Source of the DNA: JAVBNH01 sp031551635
Lineage (GTDB): Bacteria > Bacillota > Clostridia > Oscillospirales > Acutalibacteraceae
Reading direction: 5' to 3'
DNA length: 64,000 nucleotides
NCBI GenBank assembly: GCA_031551635.1
Contig: JAVBNH010000005.1
Coordinates: 62,001 to 126,000, forward strand
A program made the position numbers and the translations under genes. Below the pieces are notes generated by a model that had not been told where the DNA came from, did not search any database, and was given only the letters and a program-made list of their open reading frames with translations. This document shows, one piece after another, positions 8,779 to 16,328 of the stretch. Position 1 is the stretch's first letter; each line of letters begins with the position of its first letter.

Positions 8779-9738
8779 TCAAACCTTTTTCCTATTCGGC
8801 CAGAGCCCCTGCGGCCGTGTAATCATAACCACGACAAGCAAAATGCCAAAAAACAGCATCCTCATATTCCCAACAATAGGCACATCTCTGAACAGCTCCG
8901 GGAAAATAGCGAAAAACGCCGCGCCTGCGATAACTCCGGGAATTTTACCCATGCCGCCGAGAATAACAGCGAGCAGAATATTAGCCGACTGGTTAAAATC
9001 AAAAGAATTAGGACTGATAGAAGTCATTTTCGCGGCATAAAAACTGCCGGTAATTCCGCCGAGTATCGCACCGATTATATAAGCATACAGCTTATATTTA
9101 GTGGTATTAACCCCCATCGCCTGCGCCGCGTCCTCGTCCTCGCGGATAAATGACAGGGCACGCCCGAAACGTGAATTGCGAATTCTATATGATAAAAATA
9201 TAAAAATAATGACAAGCACCAGAAAAACATAATACCAGTGATTAATTTTAGTCAGATGAAGACTAAAAAGATGCGGTCTCGTGATACCGTTAATGCCCGC
9301 CGCCGAGCCTGTTATAGAAAGATTGCGCGCGGTCAGCCTGACAATTTCCGCGAAACCAAGCGTAACAATGGCTAGATAGTCACTCCTGAGCTTCAGTGTC
9401 GGACCACCGGTGAGAGCCGCCGCAAAAATCGAAACGACAATAGAAACAGGCAGCGTCAGCCAAAAGCTCCAGCCGAAGGACTGCATCAGAATCGCCGTGG
9501 TATACGCGCCTATCGCGAATTTTGCCGCGTATCCAAGGTCGCAAAGCCCGCAGTAGCCGACTATAACATTGAGCCCCAGAGCCAGCAGCATATAAAAAAG
9601 TGCGTTCCAAAGCACGTTAAGAGCATAATTATCAAGGAACAACGGCAAAACCGCCATAATAGCGGCAATGAGGATTGAGATGCTGATTTTAAATATTTTA
9701 TTGTCCGTAAAGCTGTAAGCTTTTTTCAAAAACCCCAT
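8779..9738 (-). CDS. livM: Branched-chain amino acid ABC transporter permease LivM
   Basis: Inner-membrane permease; about ten hydrophobic helices in 319 residues, with the LivM signatures GLNVIVGYCGLCDLGYAAKFAIGAYT near the N-terminus and the EAA-like loop SFIREDEDAAQAMGVN, then GGITGSFYAA and ILLAVILGGMGKIPGVIAGA. I chose ATG 9738 because AAAGGCG precedes it; the longer frame starts inside the MITE-like element. Pairs with LivH. Confidence 0.93.
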   Translation of the reverse strand: MGFLKKAYSFTDNKIFKISISILIAAIMAVLPLFLDNYALNVLWNALFYMLLALGLNVIVGYCGLCDLGYAAKFAIGAYTTAILMQSFGWSFWLTLPVSIVVSIFAAALTGGPTLKLRSDYLAIVTLGFAEIVRLTARNLSITGSAAGINGITRPHLFSLHLTKINHWYYVFLVLVIIFIFLSYRIRNSRFGRALSFIREDEDAAQAMGVNTTKYKLYAYIIGAILGGITGSFYAAKMTSISPNSFDFNQSANILLAVILGGMGKIPGVIAGAAFFAIFPELFRDVPIVGNMRMLFFGILLVVVMITRPQGLWPNRKKV

Positions 9739-9766
9739 TATTACGCCTTTCTTAAACAGATTACAT

Positions 9767-9873
9767 GTACTAACAACCATTTAAATAGTCGATATCCTTC
9801 GCGAGCTTATTCCGTTAAGCTATTTCGCTTAACGGGCTCTCTCGAATTTCTCCTTTTAAATGGATATTAGTAC
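9767..9873. mobile_element. MITE-like ~106-bp element, copy 1 (livH-livM gap)
   Basis: Terminal inverted repeats begin GTACTAACAACCATTTAAA on the left and GTACTAATATCCATTTAAA (reverse complement) on the right. The centre is a hairpin CCGTTAAGC-TATTTC-GCTTAACGG. It corresponds along its length to 30742-30846, where the loop is identical but the stem is CCGGTATGC/GCATACCGG, so paired bases changed together. The right end touches the livH stop codon. No coding capacity, so any movement would need a transposase elsewhere. Confidence 0.75.
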
Positions 9874-10784
9874 TACATTCTTTCAACCTCGGACTTTCCG
9901 AGAAGCCCGTTTGGTCGTAAAATCAATATTAAAATCAACAGACCGAAGGCAAAAACATCCTTCCAGCTCGAGCCGAAAATCTGTGTTCCTATGGCTTCGA
10001 GCAGACCGAGCAAAAGCCCTCCGAGCATGGCTCCCGGAATCGAGCCGATACCGCCGATAACCGCCGCGGTAAACGCCTTGATGCCGATTGCGTAACCCAT
10101 ATTATACTGAATATTGCTGTAATAAACGCAGGCCATACCTCCCGCGATAGCCGCGAGAGCCGAACCTATAATAAAAGTAATGCCGATAACCTTATTAACA
10201 TTGATACCCATCAGCCGGCAGGTATCATGGTCAAGGGCAATGGCGCGCATTGCTTTGCCTATCATAGTTTTGCTGATAAAAAGCGTAAGGGCAAGCATCA
10301 GCAGCGCCGAGACAATAATCATAACAATCTGAATATAGGTTATTGTTATACCTCCGAGTTTAATACCGGCTGAGTTGCTGATACCGCTTGTAAAAAAGCG
10401 AGGCTGGCTGTTTGTGAGAACCATAACTGAATTATAGATAACTAGTGAAACACCTATAGCGGTTATCAGCAGTGAGAGCCTGGGCGCGCCAAGAAGCGGT
10501 CTGTAGGCAAAACGCTGGACGGCAAAACCAAGCACAGCCGCAAAAATCATTGCAGCTACGATAGAAATTATTATACCCGGTATGCCCGGTATCGTGCCTG
10601 AGATTAAACCGAATACAGACAGGCACACGAATGCGCCTGTCATGTATATATCTCCGTGAGCAAAATTTAAAAGCTTTATTATGCCGTAAACCATTGAGTA
10701 TCCTAAAGCAACCAGCGCATAGAAGGAGCCGAGAATTAAGCCGTTAATGAGCTGCTGAAGGATTACCTCCCAAGTTGATAACAC
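9873..10784 (-). CDS. livH: Branched-chain amino acid ABC transporter permease LivH
   Basis: Inner-membrane permease partner of LivM, about eight helices. Starts with the hallmark ILQQLINGLILGSFYALVALGYSMVYGIIKLLNFAHGD and contains the EAA-like loop MRAIALDHDTCRLMGINVNK and FTAAVIGGIGSIPGAMLGG. I chose GTG 10784 (303 residues), since homology begins a few codons later and the longer frame reads back into a dispersed repeat. The start is not certain because no ATG is near. Confidence 0.92.
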   Translation of the reverse strand: MLSTWEVILQQLINGLILGSFYALVALGYSMVYGIIKLLNFAHGDIYMTGAFVCLSVFGLISGTIPGIPGIIISIVAAMIFAAVLGFAVQRFAYRPLLGAPRLSLLITAIGVSLVIYNSVMVLTNSQPRFFTSGISNSAGIKLGGITITYIQIVMIIVSALLMLALTLFISKTMIGKAMRAIALDHDTCRLMGINVNKVIGITFIIGSALAAIAGGMACVYYSNIQYNMGYAIGIKAFTAAVIGGIGSIPGAMLGGLLLGLLEAIGTQIFGSSWKDVFAFGLLILILILRPNGLLGKSEVERM

Positions 10785-10800
10785 GCAAAAAGCACCGCCT

Positions 10801-10874
10801 AACGTGGGCTTGGCTTGCCAAGCCCACAATCCAGAATTTGTTTTTTATTGAGCTTTCAGCCCATTAAGGTACTA
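10801..10874 (+). repeat. ~70-bp dispersed hairpin repeat, copy 2
   Basis: Same element as at 1010, in the gap between livK and livH: GTGGGCTTGG/CCAAGCCCAC hairpin at the left, TTTCAGCCCATTAAGGTACTAAG at the right. Its position after livK could attenuate transcription into the permease genes, leaving more binding protein than permease; this is inference. Confidence 0.85.
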
Positions 10875-10887
10875 AGAAAATTATTTC

Positions 10888-12057
10888 TTATTTTTCAATC
10901 TTAACCAATTCAAATTTACCGTTTTTAATCTCCAGAATAATAAAGTTGGAATCCTTCAGCTCGCGGTTTGCCGTGAACTTAATTGTGCCGGAAAGACCCT
11001 TATACTCAATATTCTGAACAGCATCGCGAACCTTTGCAAAATCAGTGCTCCCCACCTGCTCGATAGCTTTCTTCAGAAGATAAATAGTGTCATAGCAAAG
11101 TGTCGCGTAGTTGCCCGGTTCGATATTAAACATTGCTTTGTAATCGGCAATAAACTTTGAGCCGCCTTCAGCAAATTCAACAAAGGGAGGAGAGGTAACA
11201 TATACGCCTTCACCAGCTGTGCCGCAAGCCTCGATAAGCCCGACTGAAGCGGAGCCGTCGCCGACTGCTATATTACCAGTGTAGCCGCCTGAGCGAAGCT
11301 GCTTGATAACATTTGATCCGTCCGCGTGATAGCCGCACCAGTAAACGAAGTCAGCGCCTGAGTTACGAACAGCTGTAACAATTGCGGAAACATCCTGCTG
11401 ACCCTTTTCCATAACCTGAGTAGTCGCGATAGCAAATCCGTCATTCGGAAGAGACGCGGTGCAAAGGTCTGAAAGATTCTTTGTATAAGCGTCACCCTGA
11501 TGAATAAGAGCGACCTTTTTAACATCAAGTGACTTGCAAAGCTCAGTCAGTTTTGTGACAGCGTGCGTTCCGGGGCTGTTAACCATAAAGGACTGATTGA
11601 GATTCAGCTCGGTAATTTTTGTTGAATTCGCGGCTGAAATAAGCATAACAAGGTTCTCGTCATAAAACTGCTGAAGTGCGGGAATAGTCGCGCTCGAGCC
11701 GTAACCGCCGACAACAAAATCAGGATTCTGAGCTATAATTTTCGCCGCTGCCTGACTCGCGATATTAGCATCATTGGCGTCGTCAGCCTGATAGAGAGCA
11801 AGCTTGCGTCCGAGAACTCCGCCCGCGTCGTTAATTTCTTTAACCGCAAGTTTATAGGAATTATACATATCCGTGCCATATTGGGTTTCCGAGCCTGAAG
11901 TCGGGCACAGGACACCGATAAGTATATCCTTTGTCGACGCTGCTGCAGGATCGGTTGTTTCACCGTTCTCCGGCTTGTTTGAACAAGCTGTAAAGGCTGT
12001 TATAACCATTGCCAGAGTTAATGCTAAAGAAAGAATCTTAAAAATTTTACCGCGCAT
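10888..12057 (-). CDS. livK: Branched-chain amino acid ABC transporter substrate-binding lipoprotein LivK
   Basis: Extracytoplasmic receptor of the importer (389 residues). A lipoprotein signal peptide is visible (MRGKIFKILSLALTLAMVI, lipobox TAFTAC, Cys near residue 23) followed by a low-complexity linker and the type I periplasmic-binding fold (ILIGVLCPTSGSETQYGTDM, LYQADDANDANIASQAA, VVGGYGSSATIPALQQ). ATG 12057 has a strong GGAGG site. First gene of the liv operon, with a consensus promoter upstream. Confidence 0.94.
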   Translation of the reverse strand: MRGKIFKILSLALTLAMVITAFTACSNKPENGETTDPAAASTKDILIGVLCPTSGSETQYGTDMYNSYKLAVKEINDAGGVLGRKLALYQADDANDANIASQAAAKIIAQNPDFVVGGYGSSATIPALQQFYDENLVMLISAANSTKITELNLNQSFMVNSPGTHAVTKLTELCKSLDVKKVALIHQGDAYTKNLSDLCTASLPNDGFAIATTQVMEKGQQDVSAIVTAVRNSGADFVYWCGYHADGSNVIKQLRSGGYTGNIAVGDGSASVGLIEACGTAGEGVYVTSPPFVEFAEGGSKFIADYKAMFNIEPGNYATLCYDTIYLLKKAIEQVGSTDFAKVRDAVQNIEYKGLSGTIKFTANRELKDSNFIILEIKNGKFELVKIEK

Positions 12058-12110
12058 TTTTTTACCTCCACAAAGTATAATTTTGGAAAATACTGAATAC
12101 ACTGTGTTTT

Positions 12111-12139
12111 ATTTTAACGAATTTTGAATGGTTTGTCAA
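12111..12139 (-). promoter_or_regulatory. Promoter of the liv operon
   Basis: On the minus strand TTGACA (12139-12134), 17-bp spacer, TAAAAT (12116-12111), about 55 bp before the livK start. No T-box or attenuator is visible in the short leader. Confidence 0.75.
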
Positions 12140-12142
12140 GTT

Positions 12143-13012
12143 TTATTTCATTCCTGCCGACATATTTGCTTCTGCATTAAGCATAAGCGGGTGTCTGTCA
12201 GCCCATATTGTATATGTCACAACGCTTGCGACTATAACGCAGCCGCCGGCTACTGCAAAAGCATCAGGTATTTCACTGGTTGCGAGCGCGACCCAAAGAG
12301 GGTTTAAAACAGGTTCCAATGCGGTTATTAGGCAAGCGAGCAGCGCAGAAGTAACTTTGATGCCCTTAGAGAAAAACACATAAGCAAGCCCGACTTGAAC
12401 AATCCCGAGAAAAAGAATGGAAATCCATGCAGAGCTTTCAGCTGTCGCCTGAAAAAACACGAAGGGTGTACCGATCAGGGCGTTTATATAAAAGCCCAGC
12501 AGCAGCGACTCCTCTGGGACAACATCCTCTCTCTTATTACAGACAAAAACCCCCGCAAAGCTCAAGCCTGAGGCTATTGCCAAAACATTTCCGAGCATTC
12601 CGCCGCTCTCTAGCTGCCCCGTGAAAAAAAGGAGCATTCCCAGTATAGTAGCAGTCACGGCAATACCCTCGGCAGGTCTCGGCTTCTTTTTATAAAGAAT
12701 AAATTCAATCAAAATAATAAAAATCGGCGCGCTGAACTGCAGTAAAATCGCTGAGGCGGCGGTAGTGAGCTTATTCGCGAAAACAAAAAGCATTGTTGTC
12801 GACGCAAGGCAAAGCGCCGAAACAATATTCCCTTTTGTCATTTTTACCTTGAAGCTTCTGCGGTAGACGGCAAAAACGAGAGCCGCAAGCAGCGCCCGCA
12901 TGCCAATTATGCTCATCGCGCCCCAGGGAATGAATTTTATACAAAGTCCGCCGAAGCTCCAGCAGATTGAAGCCGCGATTATAAAAACAGGACCCTTGCG
13001 TTCAGCCTTCAT
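12143..13012 (-). CDS. EamA/DMT family transporter
   Basis: Drug/metabolite transporter superfamily protein: 289 residues, about ten membrane helices arranged as two EamA repeats. Repeat 1 starts GPVFIIAASICWSFGGLCIKFIP and repeat 2 around LAIASGLSFAGVFVCNK, each with the usual Pro/Gly-rich C-terminal helix (LITALEPVLNPLWVAL in repeat 2). Such proteins export amino acids or other small metabolites; the substrate cannot be named here. It lies directly upstream of the liv promoter, but the two are separate transcription units. Confidence 0.85.
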   Translation of the reverse strand: MKAERKGPVFIIAASICWSFGGLCIKFIPWGAMSIIGMRALLAALVFAVYRRSFKVKMTKGNIVSALCLASTTMLFVFANKLTTAASAILLQFSAPIFIILIEFILYKKKPRPAEGIAVTATILGMLLFFTGQLESGGMLGNVLAIASGLSFAGVFVCNKREDVVPEESLLLGFYINALIGTPFVFFQATAESSAWISILFLGIVQVGLAYVFFSKGIKVTSALLACLITALEPVLNPLWVALATSEIPDAFAVAGGCVIVASVVTYTIWADRHPLMLNAEANMSAGMK

Positions 13013-13163
13013 CGATTAATCACCTGACAAAAATTTTATACGAAAAGAAATTTTTAATAAGCCTTAAAAGCTATAACTCGGATTTTCCGCACAATATGTA
13101 ATTATACACTATTTTTTTCTCAAATTCAATGACCAGCATCGAGAAACTTTTATATTTTTTGCA

Positions 13164-13207
13164 TTGACAAAAACACATATGTTCTGGTATAATAAAACAT
13201 ATGTTCT
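13164..13207 (+). promoter_or_regulatory. Promoter with two identical operator-like boxes (TerB module)
   Basis: TTGACA 13164-13169 and TATAAT 13188-13193, 18-bp spacer. Two identical 11-mers, ACATATGTTCT, lie at 13175-13185 (in the spacer) and 13197-13207 (at the expected start site), exactly 22 bp apart, so on the same face of the helix. Each contains the palindrome ACATATGT. This is the architecture of a repressor binding as two dimers. No regulator gene is adjacent. Confidence 0.75.
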
Positions 13208-13231
13208 TGAAAATGACTGGATAATGTTATT

Positions 13232-14932
13232 ATGGAAGAAAAAATAAGAATCGAAGCCTTTAAAATTCCAACAAGAGAAAAAAATATGCCTACCGAAAAA
13301 TCCGAACAGAAAAAAGAGGAGACAGTCTCGTTTGAGAGAGAGAATTTTGCCGAAATCGAACTTTTCGGTACAATTTCCAGTGAAACCTCTATACCTTCTT
13401 CTCAGCCTGTCAGGAAAGTTACGGACGAAAAACGGAAGGTTTTCAATACCATGCGTCAAATCGCGAGGGAGAGCACTTTTCCCGGTCTAGTCAGTGCGAA
13501 ATTTTATAATATTCAAGTTCAACAGGAAAACTCGCGAATTTTTTATAAACAGGCAAAGCTTATGAAGGATTTTGAAGATGCTTATGAGGGCTACGCTGAA
13601 TTCACCTCATATTTTCCGAATTATCAGCTAATGAGCTATGAGCAGCTAAGAACTTATTTTACCTGGCGTACAAAGCTCCGGCACGGCGAGTTTACGCCCG
13701 TTTCCTTATCCTATGCATTTGTTTATATTTATGAGCTGCTCAACAATGCTGCTGATGAGAATCCGCAGGAGGTTCTCGAAAAGCTGATGAATTTCTTAAA
13801 TAACTACGGTCGGCTGGACAATGGCATAGAGTCATATATAATTAAATGGCTCAAGGATTTTCATATTTATTATGAAACTGAACTGCCCTTTGCTGAATTT
13901 ATAAAAGAGAATAATTTAGAACAGTATTATCCGAAAGTGCTTCTGCATGACAGTGTCCCTGCTGACAATTTCGAATTGATGCGAAACGCTTCAGCATACA
14001 ATTTTTCTCATTCGGCTTTTTATAATAATGATAAAATAGAATTATTTATTAACTGTGTTTTTTTTGTTAAAGGCAAGCTGCAGCAAGCTTTTTCGGGTGT
14101 CGGCATGAATTATGAAAATCTGCTTTTTCATCAAATAAAAAAAGCGTTAAATTGGCAGCCGTTTAAGGGAGCCTTGTTTTATCCGCATCAAAAACAAAGA
14201 AACAGAAGATTGATTTTTTCTGAAAAGGAAATTTATCATTGCCAAAACAATAAATGGACCTTCACCACCGCGATGTCAGTTGACAGCGGAAAGAACCTTG
14301 TCACTTTTATTTTAAAGCAGACCGAGGCGGCTCTGCGGGAACTCACCGGACACAAGCAGATGCCAAAAAATGATACAGGGAAAATAAATCAGGATATAAT
14401 TAAGAAGCTTGCAGCTCACGGCTTAACTCTTCAAAAAATTATTGATAATGCCGTATATGAATATTATGCGGAAGCGACAAAAACGGTTGTCAATGTCGAT
14501 GAAAATGCCTTGAAAAAAATCCGAAAGGAAGCCCTCGGAACACAGGAAAAACTTGTTGTTCCCGAAAATGAACCTGATGAAATAAAAACAAACTCGGACA
14601 TTATTTCTGTTATTGATGAAAAAACAGCCGCAAAAAAAGATGAGACAGATTCTCATTATCCTAATGAAAACGAAAACTCAAAACCTCAAACAAACAATTG
14701 GGAAAAGCTCAAAGCAGCCTTGAGCATAACGGAAAAAGCTGCACTAAAAATTATTCTCAACAACGGCGAAATAAATGAATTTGCTCTGAAAAACGGAATT
14801 ATGCCCGAGGTACTCACAGACAGCATCAATGAAAAAGCAGTTGACATTATCGGCGACCATCTCCTTGAATCTGATTCTGAAATTGTGATTTACGAAGAAT
14901 ACTTAAAAAAAGTCTCGGAAATTATCGGATAA
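13232..14932 (+). CDS. TerB-N/TerB-C domain protein, first gene of putative defence module
   Basis: A 566-residue soluble protein. After about 70 charged, probably disordered residues comes a TerB-N domain (roughly residues 70-290; MSYEQLRTYFTWRTKLRHGEF is its hallmark), and later a TerB-C domain starting near VDENALKKIRKEALGTQEKL (about residue 420) and running to the end through a linker rich in Glu, Lys and Asn. TerB-N and TerB-C domains are known from proteins linked to tellurite-resistance-like and phage-conflict systems, often beside ATPases and SF2 helicases, as here. No enzymatic motif is visible; I infer a scaffold or sensor role. Gap of 59 bp to the next gene, same strand, shared promoter. 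Ribosome site is weak, so the start could lie a few codons downstream. Confidence 0.75.
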   Translation: MEEKIRIEAFKIPTREKNMPTEKSEQKKEETVSFERENFAEIELFGTISSETSIPSSQPVRKVTDEKRKVFNTMRQIARESTFPGLVSAKFYNIQVQQENSRIFYKQAKLMKDFEDAYEGYAEFTSYFPNYQLMSYEQLRTYFTWRTKLRHGEFTPVSLSYAFVYIYELLNNAADENPQEVLEKLMNFLNNYGRLDNGIESYIIKWLKDFHIYYETELPFAEFIKENNLEQYYPKVLLHDSVPADNFELMRNASAYNFSHSAFYNNDKIELFINCVFFVKGKLQQAFSGVGMNYENLLFHQIKKALNWQPFKGALFYPHQKQRNRRLIFSEKEIYHCQNNKWTFTTAMSVDSGKNLVTFILKQTEAALRELTGHKQMPKNDTGKINQDIIKKLAAHGLTLQKIIDNAVYEYYAEATKTVVNVDENALKKIRKEALGTQEKLVVPENEPDEIKTNSDIISVIDEKTAAKKDETDSHYPNENENSKPQTNNWEKLKAALSITEKAALKIILNNGEINEFALKNGIMPEVLTDSINEKAVDIIGDHLLESDSEIVIYEEYLKKVSEIIG

Positions 14933-14991
14933 TCTTTTTTATTTTACTAATTCGGAACATTAACCCTTTAGAAAGAGAGATAAATTCTATA

Positions 14992-16308
14992 ATGGAAGTT
15001 CAAATACCCTTAAGAATCGCTAATATTTTGCTTAACGCTCTCAAGGGCGGCGTAGTGCCGCGTGTCGGTCTTGAATATATCACTGTCGGGCGGCACATGG
15101 AAATTTCCGCGATACTACACGATATTGAGATGATTTCGCAGGGCAGTGCCTCATTCCGTTTCATCGTCGGCAAATACGGCAGCGGCAAGAGCTTCCTTTT
15201 GCAAACCATAAGAAATTACGCCACAGCAAAGGGTTTCGCCGTTGTCGATGCAGACCTCTCCCCCGAACGCCGTTTTGCGGGAACAAAGGGGCAGGGGTTG
15301 GCGACATATAAGGAGCTTATTCAGAATTTATCAACAAAATCAAAGCCTGACGGCGGCGCGCTTCCGCTCATACTCGAAAAATGGATCTCGGGAATTCAGG
15401 CTGCTGTAAAAGCAGAATCTGACGCTATAGGTGAGGCATTTAACACGCTTGTCGAAAAACAGATTTTTGCTGTCGCTTCCTCACTTGAAGGCATGGTTAA
15501 CGGTTTCGAATTCGCCAAGGCAATCGCGGTTTACTGGAAGGCTTATTTAAATGATGATGTCGCGGCAAAATCCAATGTTCTCAAGTGGTTTCGCGGTGAA
15601 TATATCACCAGAAAGGAAGCAAAAGCCGACCTAGATATTAATTTTATCGTCACAGACGAAAATTGGTATGACTTTTTAAAAATTATCGCGGCTTTTCTTG
15701 TCGGTGCGGGTTACAAGGGGCTTTTGGTTGTCGTCGATGAGCTGGTAAATATCTATAAAATCCCGAATTCAATCACCAGACAGAATAATTATGAAAAAAT
15801 CCTGACAATGTACAATGATGTTTTGCAAGGCAAGGCAAAGCATATTGGTTTCCTCATGGGCGGTACGCCGCAGTGCATTGAAGATAAGTACCGCGGTGTG
15901 TTCAGCTATGAGGCGCTGAAATCAAGACTTGCTGAGGGACATTTTGCCACAGATGAAATAAAAGACTTATCCGCGCCGATAATCCGCCTCCAGATGCTCA
16001 ATCAGGAGGAGATGTATGTTCTCGTTGAAAAACTAAGGGATATTCACGCCCTGATTTACGATTATACACCTTTTTTAGAGCACGATGAACTGATTTATTT
16101 TCTTACTGTGGAATATAACCGTGTCGGAGCGCAGACTCATATTACCCCACGAGAAATTATCCGCGATTTTATTGAGCTTGTGAATATTCTTCATCAGAAT
16201 CCGCAGAAAACCGTTGCGGAAATACTCGGCAGCAACAGCTTCGAGATGGCGAAAGGCGGCATAACAGATGAGGAAATCCACACCGAATTTCAAGAATTTG
16301 ATGTATAA
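14992..16308 (+). CDS. BrxD-like ATP-binding protein (DUF2791)
   Basis: P-loop ATPase of the DUF2791 family, which includes BrxD of type 2 BREX phage-resistance systems. Walker A GKYGSGKS at residues 60-67 and Walker B GLLVVVDELVNIY near 242 are intact; LMGGTPQCIEDKYRGVFSYEALKSRL is a strongly conserved family block, and ITPREIIRDFIELVNIL near the C-terminus resembles the sensor/winged region. The 438-residue length is typical. Only 20 bp separate it from the helicase gene, an arrangement like brxD-brxHI, but no pglX, pglZ, brxC or brxA is present here. Likely loads or regulates the helicase on DNA; this is inference. Confidence 0.82.
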   Translation: MEVQIPLRIANILLNALKGGVVPRVGLEYITVGRHMEISAILHDIEMISQGSASFRFIVGKYGSGKSFLLQTIRNYATAKGFAVVDADLSPERRFAGTKGQGLATYKELIQNLSTKSKPDGGALPLILEKWISGIQAAVKAESDAIGEAFNTLVEKQIFAVASSLEGMVNGFEFAKAIAVYWKAYLNDDVAAKSNVLKWFRGEYITRKEAKADLDINFIVTDENWYDFLKIIAAFLVGAGYKGLLVVVDELVNIYKIPNSITRQNNYEKILTMYNDVLQGKAKHIGFLMGGTPQCIEDKYRGVFSYEALKSRLAEGHFATDEIKDLSAPIIRLQMLNQEEMYVLVEKLRDIHALIYDYTPFLEHDELIYFLTVEYNRVGAQTHITPREIIRDFIELVNILHQNPQKTVAEILGSNSFEMAKGGITDEEIHTEFQEFDV

Positions 16309-16328
16309 TTTTAAGGATATGATATATA

